64,000 nucleotides of DNA from contig CAZZJC010000005.1 of the NCBI GenBank assembly GCA_964654285.1, forward strand, positions 91,133-155,132, in the 5' to 3' direction. Origin of the DNA: BJHQ01 sp964654285 (GTDB taxonomy: Bacteria; Planctomycetota; UBA11346). Positions 18,811-27,080 of this stretch are shown here, piece after piece (the first letter of the stretch is position 1; each line of letters begins with the position of its first letter). A model generated the notes under the pieces. That model was not told the DNA's origin. It saw only the letters and a list, made by a program, of their open reading frames with translations, and did no database searches. The position numbers and the translations under genes are program-made.

Positions 18811-21567
18811 ATGTTACGTTCGTTCCTGTGCCCCGTGATCCTTTGCTTCACCGCGATACTGGGGAATGCCACCTCCGCTGGTGAACCTTCAGCCAAGGAG
18901 CACCTGATCGATGAGTGGAGAGGCGAATTTACCGCCTTTTTCGATGGTTTGATCCGCCCGGTGCCGCTTGCAATTCTCCCGCAACGGTGGAGCGCGCTGG
19001 TCGAATACTGGCGCAAATCACGGTTCCCATCAGGTCATTGCACCTGGACCATGGATGCTCTCCGGCGTCTCGCCACGACGGCAGCCCAAGGCGATCCCGT
19101 CCAGGAACCGATCCCGTTGATCATCGCCTTGCAGCATCTCGATGAGGAACGCGTGGATGGTGCTGTACGCGAACGACTGTCGCAGCTGGCCTGGACTCTG
19201 ACCGAGTCGCGACGGGACGGTGCTGACGCAATCCCCATCTTCTGGGAGATCAGCCTCGCGAATCGCATCTCGGATTGGCGCAATCATCCCTCGCGCAGCA
19301 AGGCGAACCAGCGCCTGAAGCATCTGATTCCAGCCATGCTGGCCTGGATCGAGACTCCGGGCCCTGGGTTTCGAGCGCGGACCGTATCGGCCCTGCTCCC
19401 GCTGATGGCATGCTTCGACCGCGACCTGGTCTCGGCAAAACTCATCCGTGAGCGATTGGCGCTCCTGCGTGGCCAAGACGGCTACGCCGCACGCTGCGTC
19501 CGTGGTTTCGCCACGAAGGAACTCGCCTGGGAAGAACGCGGCGGCGGCTATGCCGACACCGTCAGCCCTGCTGGTTGGAAGGGGTTCGCCGAACAGCTGG
19601 CCACGGCCCGCAAGGACCTCACGGCAGCCTGGTTGGAGCACCCTGATCTGCCCATGGCGCCGCGACTCATGATCGGTGTCGCCATGGGCGACCATGGAGA
19701 TGACCCGTCCCTGTGGTGTCAACGCGCCCTGGAGGCCTGGCCAGAGGACGCCCGCGCGATCGAAATGCTCGCCTGGGCGAACGTGCCGCGCTGGGGCGGC
19801 ACCATGGAGAAACTCCTTGCCATCACCGATATCGCCACGAAGGACGCCAGGAACGACAGCCACCTGCTGGGCGCGGCTGAGAAGGTGCTTGAACATCTCC
19901 AGACCGACCTGAGGCCTGAAACCTACGCGAAGAATCCCAGGGTCTGGCAGACGGCCTCACGCCTGCTGGAACGGGTCGCGAGCCAACCGGATGCATTGAT
20001 GGATGTCGTGCGCATGCGCCGGCTGGCCTGGGCGGTGGCCTGCGGACAGACGGATGAGGCGCTCCGCCTCTATCTGGAAGGCGGTGGCCCCGAACTGACC
20101 GGCCTCGATCCCCGGGCGGCTCCACGCACTGGGCTGAACGCCGCCTACAATCTGGTCTTCTGTGAGCGGCTGAGGAACCATTGGAAGCCATGGGACTTCC
20201 GCCCGATGCCGCCGCGTTCAGAAATTCCAGATCCCGCATCCAACCAACCTTGGAGCTTGACCTCGCTCTGGCCGGTCTGGTGGGATGACCAGCCAGTCAG
20301 CCGTCGACCTGATCTTGCCGAGGTCAGGCAAGTGCTGCCGCGGTTGGTGAAATTCGTCGGCTATGACTGGTCCCAGGCCGATCGCGACCTGATCACCCGG
20401 GCCAGAACGACTGCACCGGACGATCCGTTGATCGGTTTTCTCCACGCATTGACACTGCCCCGGGCTGATCGACCGGCCTTGTTGCGCAAGGCATGGGAAA
20501 ACGCCGGACGGGCACCGGTCTCGTTGCGATGGTACATCGGCTGGTTCAGTGAGGACGCCCGCCTGAATCAGAGAGCTGTCGGTATCACGACGGCACAAGG
20601 GCAAGCCCCCGCCAACGGGCCGGTCCTGGCTGAACTGCTGGCTGAGTTGGTCTCCAGCGCCGGGACTGACCAGAAGCTGCTGACCGCCGTGGCCCACGAA
20701 GTCCAGGGGTCTCCCCACAGCCCCGTGATGGTGGTGATCCGGGATGAGCTCCTGCATCAGGGCAACCGCGCCGATCTGGATCCAGCCCTGGCCCGTATCC
20801 TCCGGGGTCAGGGCTGGTTGATCGCAGCCAACGAATCCGCCAAGGATCCGGACCAGGATCGCAAGGCGCTGAGCCATGCACTGAAGGCCTGGTCTGCCGC
20901 GCGAGGTGGCTGGGCCGCAGATCAGAGCCGAGCCGAACCGCTCCCCCTGCTCATGCGCGCCTCACGCCTGCTCAAGCTCCCCGATGGGGACATCGCTTCC
21001 TGGTATCATGAGGCGGTTCGACTCGCCCCGGAGTGGCCCGATACCGTCCACGCCCGGTTCTTCGAAATGAATAGCCACGACCAGATCATGACCGCGTGCA
21101 CGGAGATCATCGACGGCATGGATCCCAGCAGCTTTGCTCCTCTGCAGGCCCTGGTGGAACTCATGACGATCACCGATTGCTGGCATCGCCACCTAACGGC
21201 CAACGGCAGCGCCGGTGCCTGGTGGTCCCGCCTGCGCATCGTGACCGACGCTGCGCTCGTCGACCCGAACCGATTCCAATGGCACATCCACTGTTTGCAT
21301 TGGCGGATCTCCATGGCGACGGCTGCCAAGGACTATCCCGCAGCCGTCGCGGCGCGACGCCAACTTGCAGATCATTTCAATCCGTCCCGGCTGCCGCAGT
21401 TCCGCGATTGCAAACGACCGGCAATCATCGATCTCCTCGGCAAAAACGGCTGGGAAGGCGCCACTGCGGACCGTCAGCAGTTGAACCGACCTAAGGATGG
21501 CTCGAACGAAGCACCCGATAAGCCAATCCCCGTCAAAGTCGATCCGGCAGCGCTGACCGATTTCTGA
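18811..21567 (+). CDS. Exported helical protein, DUF4034-like, unknown function
   Basis: 918 residues with a signal peptide (about 1-23, 'LCFTAILGNATSAGE'). The body is almost entirely helical and Trp-rich. The stretch 'RGGGYADTVSPAGWKGF...' followed by 'CQRALEAWPEDARAIEMLAW...VPRWGGTMEKLL' resembles DUF4034-type proteins, in which TPR-like helices precede a 'PRWGG' turn; this is a weak pattern match. No catalytic motif is seen. The gene lies between two 104-bp direct copies of the exbD end, and its codons look less GC-biased than those of hrpB or exbD. Both suggest it was acquired or moved here. Confidence 0.65.
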   Translation: MLRSFLCPVILCFTAILGNATSAGEPSAKEHLIDEWRGEFTAFFDGLIRPVPLAILPQRWSALVEYWRKSRFPSGHCTWTMDALRRLATTAAQGDPVQEPIPLIIALQHLDEERVDGAVRERLSQLAWTLTESRRDGADAIPIFWEISLANRISDWRNHPSRSKANQRLKHLIPAMLAWIETPGPGFRARTVSALLPLMACFDRDLVSAKLIRERLALLRGQDGYAARCVRGFATKELAWEERGGGYADTVSPAGWKGFAEQLATARKDLTAAWLEHPDLPMAPRLMIGVAMGDHGDDPSLWCQRALEAWPEDARAIEMLAWANVPRWGGTMEKLLAITDIATKDARNDSHLLGAAEKVLEHLQTDLRPETYAKNPRVWQTASRLLERVASQPDALMDVVRMRRLAWAVACGQTDEALRLYLEGGGPELTGLDPRAAPRTGLNAAYNLVFCERLRNHWKPWDFRPMPPRSEIPDPASNQPWSLTSLWPVWWDDQPVSRRPDLAEVRQVLPRLVKFVGYDWSQADRDLITRARTTAPDDPLIGFLHALTLPRADRPALLRKAWENAGRAPVSLRWYIGWFSEDARLNQRAVGITTAQGQAPANGPVLAELLAELVSSAGTDQKLLTAVAHEVQGSPHSPVMVVIRDELLHQGNRADLDPALARILRGQGWLIAANESAKDPDQDRKALSHALKAWSAARGGWAADQSRAEPLPLLMRASRLLKLPDGDIASWYHEAVRLAPEWPDTVHARFFEMNSHDQIMTACTEIIDGMDPSSFAPLQALVELMTITDCWHRHLTANGSAGAWWSRLRIVTDAALVDPNRFQWHIHCLHWRISMATAAKDYPAAVAARRQLADHFNPSRLPQFRDCKRPAIIDLLGKNGWEGATADRQQLNRPKDGSNEAPDKPIPVKVDPAALTDF

Positions 21568-21593
21568 ATCCGATCATCGCATAGCGACTTGCC

Positions 21594-21697
21594 CCATCGA
21601 CTTCGCACCGCCGCTCATCCGCAAGCACACCGCGAACGAACTCGGCCGGGAACTCTACGAGATCGTCCACACCAAGGAGGTCGGCCGGCGGATCTGA
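21594..21697 (+). pseudogene. 104-bp exbD 3'-end fragment (direct repeat, copy 2)
   Basis: A second copy of the last 34 codons and stop of the ExbD-like gene, 99 bp identical from its left end, then one mismatch and the shared CTGA. It has no start or upstream part, so it is a remnant. The sequence left of it (21568-21593) is unrelated to exbD. Confidence 0.85.
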
Positions 21698-21718
21698 ACC
21701 GGTACGCCGGGCACGGAG

Positions 21719-23587
21719 CTACTCCGGTCCCTGGCAGACTCCGCGGCTGATGCCAGGTTCGAAGGTGACCGGCACCGCTGCGCCGAATGGCCGCGTCCAC
21801 GGCCGGCCATCCAGCTCGAGATCGACGCCTCGACCCCGCTGGATCGCCACCACATGGGCGCGACGGATCGCCAGGCCGACCAGGATGCAGCGACGCTTGG
21901 CGGCGGCGAATCGCGCCCGCAGATAGGGTCGGCCCGGGTAGGACACGCTGCCTCCACTGGAATAACCCCGCGTGCTGCTCGGCATGCGTTCGATCACGAG
22001 TTCCTCGGGAAGGCCGGCGAGAAAGCGCGCGCTCAGGGTCTGACCACCGGGCGCCACGAGGGAGAATCCGCTGCGGTCGCTGTGCAGGATGACGGTGTGC
22101 AACGGCGAGATCGACAGGTTCCAGTCCCACGCCAGACCACGGTGCTCATCGATCTGGTCCATCAGCGCCAGGTCGCACCCGCCATCGGCCAGCCAGCGCA
22201 CCGCCGCGTAGCGTTCATGGTAGGCGCGTGACGCCGGACGCAGATCGATCCCCGCCATCGCAGCCTGGGAATCCGCCTGCCACCAGATCACCTGGCCGCA
22301 GCCGGCTGGTGCCGGCGGCGCCCCGACCGGCGTCGCCACGCTCTGGAACGCGGCTTGCCCACGGGCCTGGCCACCGCCCAGGATCCAATCCTCGCCCAAG
22401 GCGATCAGCCGCAGCAAGCCGGCGTCCTCATGGCTGTGCCCTCCGACATGGGTGGCGCGGGCGAAGAAGCCGAACACCGCATCATCGCCATCCTGCCAGC
22501 GGTTGCGCGCCGCCATCAGGCCCTGGCGCCCATCGCAGACGGCGAGCGACAGGATGCCCGTCGGTGGGACCGCCGGTTCCTGGGGATAATGCAGGGCGCT
22601 AAAGAACATGCCGAAGTAGCCGTAGGCGAAATCCGGCTTCGGACTGGCCACGCCATGCAGGCGGTCGAAGCCCCAGCGCAAGGCGCCGCGCTGCTCCGCC
22701 GGGGCGATCGCCAGGAGCTGTCCGGCCATCGCCCCGCCTGCGTTGCCGGTGCCGGTGTCGTTCCAGCTCAGGCTCGAACCCCATCCGTCGCTGCGCTGTC
22801 CGGTCGTGTCGTCCAGGGGCGGCATCGCTACCGTCACCAGGTGGTAAGCCGCCGGCATGCAGCGTAGTCCCGGAAAACGCGCGAGCAGATCCAGGCCATC
22901 ATACCCGCGCGCCGCGAGGATAGCGGCCAGCACGAAGGCGCAGGTGTAGGCCTGATAGCCGAGTCCTTCATGGTAGAGGCCGGCATCACCGAAATGGTGC
23001 AGGAAGGCCGCCACCCGGCCCCGCGCGAAGGCTGCCTCCTCGGCAAGATCGTGGCGCCCGCCGGATCCATCCGGCAGGCCATCCACCGCCATGGCCGCGA
23101 TGGCCATGCCCGAATGGGTCACCGCCCACCAGTTGTTGCCGACGAAATGCGGATTGCCGGAGCGCACCTGGCGCAACCCCCGCGCCAGGTCGGCCAGCCG
23201 CTGGCGCAACCGCGCCAGGCGAGCGCTGTCGAGAACGCCCGCGCAGCATTCATGCACGATCGCCCCGGATACCGCCTCCTTCGCCAGACCCAGATCACTC
23301 CGGGTTTCGACCTCGGTCGATGCCAGCCAGGCATCGCAGGCCCGTTCGCCGGCCGCCGGATCACCGCCCAGCAGGCAGGCAACGGCACCATTGAGCGCCT
23401 GCTTGCTGTAATCTGCGCCACGTTCGCGCCGCTGTTCGACCGCGATCGTAAGCAGATCGCCCAGGTCCGACGCCGAAGCACGAGCCTGGGCCAGCATGCC
23501 GGCCAGGGTCGGTTCACCCTGGGCCAGACGCTGACGCAGACGTTGACGATCACCGTCGGTGAACCACAGGCGGGGCTGGGTGGACAT
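21719..23587 (-). CDS. Heparinase II/III-like polysaccharide lyase family protein
   Basis: 622 residues. An N-terminal alpha-toroid-like region (about 1-330) includes 'HFVGNNWWAVTHSGMAIAAMA' and 'DAGLYHEGLGYQAYTCAFVLA', patterns common in heparinase II/III and alginate-lyase relatives. A C-terminal beta-rich part follows with 'HVGGHSHEDAGLLRLIALGEDWIL', matching the His-rich signature of the heparinase II/III C-terminal domain. Such enzymes cleave uronic-acid polysaccharides by elimination. No signal peptide is visible, so it may act on imported oligosaccharides. A multi-hairpin repeat lies upstream of its start. Confidence 0.75.
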   Translation of the reverse strand: MSTQPRLWFTDGDRQRLRQRLAQGEPTLAGMLAQARASASDLGDLLTIAVEQRRERGADYSKQALNGAVACLLGGDPAAGERACDAWLASTEVETRSDLGLAKEAVSGAIVHECCAGVLDSARLARLRQRLADLARGLRQVRSGNPHFVGNNWWAVTHSGMAIAAMAVDGLPDGSGGRHDLAEEAAFARGRVAAFLHHFGDAGLYHEGLGYQAYTCAFVLAAILAARGYDGLDLLARFPGLRCMPAAYHLVTVAMPPLDDTTGQRSDGWGSSLSWNDTGTGNAGGAMAGQLLAIAPAEQRGALRWGFDRLHGVASPKPDFAYGYFGMFFSALHYPQEPAVPPTGILSLAVCDGRQGLMAARNRWQDGDDAVFGFFARATHVGGHSHEDAGLLRLIALGEDWILGGGQARGQAAFQSVATPVGAPPAPAGCGQVIWWQADSQAAMAGIDLRPASRAYHERYAAVRWLADGGCDLALMDQIDEHRGLAWDWNLSISPLHTVILHSDRSGFSLVAPGGQTLSARFLAGLPEELVIERMPSSTRGYSSGGSVSYPGRPYLRARFAAAKRRCILVGLAIRRAHVVAIQRGRGVDLELDGRPWTRPFGAAVPVTFEPGISRGVCQGPE

Positions 23588-23618
23588 GCGTACTCCGAAG
23601 GTTTTTTAGCGAATCGCT

Positions 23619-23763
23619 CTTCCAAAGAACTTCCCCGCTGCGCGGGGTTCCGGCTGCGCCGGAAGAGTCGGCTTCGCCGTCCCAAGTTCTTGTTTGTCCG
23701 GGGGCTGCCCGCCCCCGTAACGCGCCTTCGGCGCTCCCCCGTGAGCAGCCTGAAGGCTGCTCA
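23619..23763. repeat. 145-bp six-hairpin repeat, solitary copy
   Basis: It fills most of the gap between the lipoprotein gene and the heparinase-like gene. It is nearly identical (two differences) to 43112-43256. Read left to right it has hairpins CCCCGC-TGC-GCGGGG, TTCCGGC-TGC-GCCGGAA, CGGC-TTC-GCCG, GGGGGC-TGCCC-GCCCCC, GCGCC-TTC-GGCGC and GAGCAGCC-TGAA-GGCTGCTC. Its right edge contains TCA, which is the TGA stop codon of the lipoprotein gene on the minus strand. Confidence 0.9.
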
Positions 23764-24417
23764 CAACGCGCTGAGATCCACCCAGCGCGCCGTCTTCACC
23801 CCGGCGCGGATCTGGATCCAGTCGCGGATGCGTTGGTCCTGGGCGATGCCGCGGTCGCCCTGCCAGCCGTAGATCAGGCTGGTGCGGCCGGCCTTGTCGG
23901 TGTGGACCTTGAAGAGCGGCCAGAGATCGGTCCGGGCGGCGATGGCGTTGAGGCGGGCCGCCTCGCGTTCGAGTTCACCCAGGCGCGGCGTGGTGACGGG
24001 CTGCGGTTCGATGACCACCAGGATCGCGCTGCCGTCCTTGACCACGGCCGGCACGGTGACGGGCGGGGCGGGATGGGCGGGGATGCGCATGCTCCAGCCG
24101 GCCGGCGGCAGGCGGGCCCAGCCCGAATCGGCGTCGACCAGGATGATGCGGACCGCGCCGGGATCCTTGGATTCGACCTCGGAGCTGACATAGCGCAACT
24201 GCCACCAGCGATGGCCGTCGGCGTCGGCCGGGCCGGGCTCCATGACCTCGCGCGGGGAACCCCAGGACAGCCCCTCGCGGACCTGGAGGTTGTCCGCCAG
24301 GGTCATGATCTGGCTGCGTTCGAGCGGACGGGACGCCTGGCAGCCGGACAGCACCGCGCTGATCGCGACCGCCGCGAGCACGGGTGGGGACCGGAAACGG
24401 GCAGGGACATGGCGCAT
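23761..24417 (-). CDS. Lipoprotein of unknown function
   Basis: 218 residues with a clear lipobox ('VAISAVLSGCQAS'; Cys at about residue 26), so it is lipid-anchored in the inner or outer membrane. The rest is a mixed alpha/beta domain with Trp-rich strands ('HRWWQLRYVSSEVESKD') and a C-terminal 'IRDWIQIRAGVKTARWVDLS'. I do not recognise the family. Its stop codon TGA is the first triplet of the six-hairpin repeat. It is divergent from the GH94 gene with 167 bp between them. Confidence 0.7.
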   Translation of the reverse strand: MRHVPARFRSPPVLAAVAISAVLSGCQASRPLERSQIMTLADNLQVREGLSWGSPREVMEPGPADADGHRWWQLRYVSSEVESKDPGAVRIILVDADSGWARLPPAGWSMRIPAHPAPPVTVPAVVKDGSAILVVIEPQPVTTPRLGELEREAARLNAIAARTDLWPLFKVHTDKAGRTSLIYGWQGDRGIAQDQRIRDWIQIRAGVKTARWVDLSAL

Positions 24418-24584
24418 GCGCGCACGCTATGCCGCCGTGCCGGGTCGGGAATCGTCCAGCGCGAGCCGGCGGGCGACCGTTGCCGGGGCGGCCGTCGCCC
24501 TACCATCCGCCGCCCGCTGACCCCCTGCCGGTCAGACCCCGCTTCGCATCCGCCCAACCCACCGAGACCCATCCCGGAGCCCGC

Positions 24585-27044
24585 ATGAAAACCACGAAAT
24601 ACGGCAACTTCTCACCCGACGGCAAGGAGTTCATCCTGACCGAGCCTCTGCTCGACCGGCCGTGGATGAACGTGCTGTCGAACGGGAAGTGGTGCTACGT
24701 GGCGAGCCACCTCGGCGGCGGCTACTCGTTCGTCGGCAACCCGACCGTCTCGCGCGTGACCCGCTGGCACATCGACGGCGTGCCGCGCGACACCGTGGGC
24801 AAGTTCGTCTACCTGCGCGATGAGGAGTCGGGCAACTGGTGGACGGCCAACGGCTATCCGCCGGTCAAGCCGCTCGACGCCTGGCGCTGCCACATCGGTC
24901 TGGGCTACAACCGCATCGTCGCCAAGAACGACGGCATCGAGAGCGAGATCACCTATTTCACCCCGATGCCCGACGCCGCCTCGTCGGACGGCGAGGCCGT
25001 CGGCGACCCGTGCGAGATCTGGATCGTCAAGCTGACCAACACCTCGAAGAAGAAGACGCGGAAACTGTCGGCGACCAACTATTGCGAGATCGCGCTGGGC
25101 AACTGGTACGAGGACACCTCGTGGCGTGAATTCTACCTGCTCTTCAACCGCCAGGACTACCAGGACGGGGTGATCTACACCCGCTCGGCGCAGTGGATCA
25201 AATACATCGGCGGCTGGCAGGCCTGCAACGATGAGGGCAACAACATCCCCTACGACCAGGCGGCGTTCCTGGCCTCGTCGGCCAAGGTCGTCGGCTACGA
25301 GGGCGAACGCTACGAGTTCATCGGCAGCTACCGCGACCTCGCCAACCCCCAGGCGATGGATGCGGCCAAGGGCAAGCCGAACAGGCTGCGCAGCAAGGTC
25401 GGTGAAGGCCGCGACGCCTGCCACGCGCTGCAGCACAGGTTCACCCTGAAACCCGGCGAGTCGGTCGAATACGTGGTCGTGCTCGGCACCTGCCCGCGCC
25501 AGGGCGACGCCTCCGAACTGGTCGCCAAGTACGCCGATGTGAAGAAGGCCAAGGCCGCCTTCGCCAACAACCAGGCCTACTGGACCCGCGTGACCTCGAC
25601 GCCGATGATCGAGACGCCGGACGTCGACGTGAACAACGCGGTCAACTACTGGTTCAAGTACCAGGGCGCGAACCTGTCGTGGTGGAACCGCAACACCGGC
25701 TACTGCTACTTCGGCATCTACAACTTCGGCGTCCGCGACGCCTGCCAGGACGCGGTCTCGCGCCTGCCCCAGGATCCGAAATGGGTGCGCGACCACGTGG
25801 TCAAGCGCATCATGATCTGGCAGTTCGAGGACGGCGACTACGCGCACGGCGGCAACTTCGTCTCGATGGTCGGCACCCGCACGCACCACAGCGACGATCC
25901 GATCAATCCGCTGTTCATCCTCTCGCGCTACTGCAAGGAGACCGGCGACTACACCATCCTCGACGAGGTCACCCCCTACGCCCACACCAAGGGCGCCAAG
26001 ACCGACACCGTCTATGCCCACATCATCAAGGGCCTCGACCACTTCTGGACCCAGTTCAACTACCGTGGCCTGCCCAAGATCCTGAAGGCGGACTGGAACG
26101 ACGCGCTCGACCAGGTCGGCAACCGCGGCATCGGCGACTCGTCGATGCTCGGCTTCTGGGTCATCATCTGCCTGGAAGACTTCTTCCACTGCATGGAGAA
26201 GAAGGGCGACACCGCCAAGATCGCGGAATACCGCGAACGGCTCGCGAAGCTCAAGCAGGCGCTGGAGCAGACCTGGGACGGCGACTGGTACCAGCGCGCG
26301 ATGCACGACGACGGCACCATCATCGGCACCAAGACCGCGCAGTACGCCAGGATCTGGGCCGATCCCAACAGCTTCGCGATCGTGGCCAAATGCGTCGACG
26401 ACAAGCGCCAGGCGAAGATCCTGGCCTCGTTCGACAAGCACCTCGACCATCCGCTCGGCAGCTACTGCTTCTACCCGCCCTATGGCGAACCGGATCCGAA
26501 GGCCGGCATCATCAGCCGCTTCTATCCGGGAACCAAGGAAAACGGCGCCATCTTCGGCCATTGCTCGCGCTGGCGCATCTGGGCCGAACTGCACGCCGGC
26601 CGCGGCGACAAGGCCTACGAGATCCTGCACAAGATGCTGCCGGCCACCCGCCATGAAGCCGACGCCAAGCGCTACCGCATCGAACCCTACGCCGCCTGCC
26701 AGTTCATCACCGCGCCTGAGAGCGGCCTGCCCGGCGAGGGCAGCCACTCCTGGGCCACCGGCACCGCCGCCTGGACGCTGATCGTGGTGTGGGAGCATCT
26801 GCTCGGCGTGCGCACCACCACCGATGGCCTGCTGGTCGATCCCTGCATGCCGTCGAAGTGGACCAAGGCCCGCATGAAGCGCGCCTACCGCGGAGCGACC
26901 TACGACATCCGCATCAGCAAGCCCAAGGGCATCTGCAGCGGCAAGGTGACCCTGACCCTCGACGGCACCGTGCTGCCAACCAACGTCATTCCGCCGCAGA
27001 ACGACGGCAAGACCCACGTGGTCGAGGTCGCGATCAGCGCCTGA
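24585..27044 (+). CDS. GH94-family glycoside phosphorylase (cellobiose-phosphorylase type)
   Basis: 819 residues, the usual size for GH94. These enzymes phosphorolyse beta-linked disaccharides to a sugar 1-phosphate plus a free sugar, saving ATP. The start at 24585 is where similarity begins ('MKTTKYGNFSPDGKEFILTE'), with GGAG upstream. Visible are an N-terminal beta-sandwich, an (alpha/alpha)6 catalytic barrel with the general-acid Asp in 'ILKADWNDALDQVG' (DWND at 503-506), and the C-terminal 'GLPGEGSHSWATGTAAW...GLLVDPCMPSKW' block. There is no signal peptide, so it is cytoplasmic. The substrate (cellobiose, cellodextrin, chitobiose, laminaribiose) cannot be fixed. Confidence 0.9.
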   Translation: MKTTKYGNFSPDGKEFILTEPLLDRPWMNVLSNGKWCYVASHLGGGYSFVGNPTVSRVTRWHIDGVPRDTVGKFVYLRDEESGNWWTANGYPPVKPLDAWRCHIGLGYNRIVAKNDGIESEITYFTPMPDAASSDGEAVGDPCEIWIVKLTNTSKKKTRKLSATNYCEIALGNWYEDTSWREFYLLFNRQDYQDGVIYTRSAQWIKYIGGWQACNDEGNNIPYDQAAFLASSAKVVGYEGERYEFIGSYRDLANPQAMDAAKGKPNRLRSKVGEGRDACHALQHRFTLKPGESVEYVVVLGTCPRQGDASELVAKYADVKKAKAAFANNQAYWTRVTSTPMIETPDVDVNNAVNYWFKYQGANLSWWNRNTGYCYFGIYNFGVRDACQDAVSRLPQDPKWVRDHVVKRIMIWQFEDGDYAHGGNFVSMVGTRTHHSDDPINPLFILSRYCKETGDYTILDEVTPYAHTKGAKTDTVYAHIIKGLDHFWTQFNYRGLPKILKADWNDALDQVGNRGIGDSSMLGFWVIICLEDFFHCMEKKGDTAKIAEYRERLAKLKQALEQTWDGDWYQRAMHDDGTIIGTKTAQYARIWADPNSFAIVAKCVDDKRQAKILASFDKHLDHPLGSYCFYPPYGEPDPKAGIISRFYPGTKENGAIFGHCSRWRIWAELHAGRGDKAYEILHKMLPATRHEADAKRYRIEPYAACQFITAPESGLPGEGSHSWATGTAAWTLIVVWEHLLGVRTTTDGLLVDPCMPSKWTKARMKRAYRGATYDIRISKPKGICSGKVTLTLDGTVLPTNVIPPQNDGKTHVVEVAISA

Positions 27045-27052
27045 CCGGGTCG

Positions 27053-27080
27053 GCGTCCGGCGCCCTGTGGCGCCGGACGC
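27053..27080. terminator. Perfect 12-bp hairpin between convergent genes
   Basis: GCGTCCGGCGCC (27053-27064) pairs perfectly with GGCGCCGGACGC (27069-27080) around the loop CTGT. It sits just after the GH94 stop and touches the stop codon of the facing gene, so it could end transcription from both sides. There is no T-tract, so termination by this hairpin alone is not certain. Confidence 0.6.

Noticed and set aside
18811..21567. Transposon carrying the 918-residue gene
   Set aside because: No transposase or terminal inverted repeats; the flanking repeats are direct, 104 bp long and derived from exbD.
24612..27017. 801-codon open frame opposite the GH94 gene
   Set aside because: An antisense shadow of a conserved enzyme, rich in Val/Ala/Gly/Asp and without recognisable motifs.
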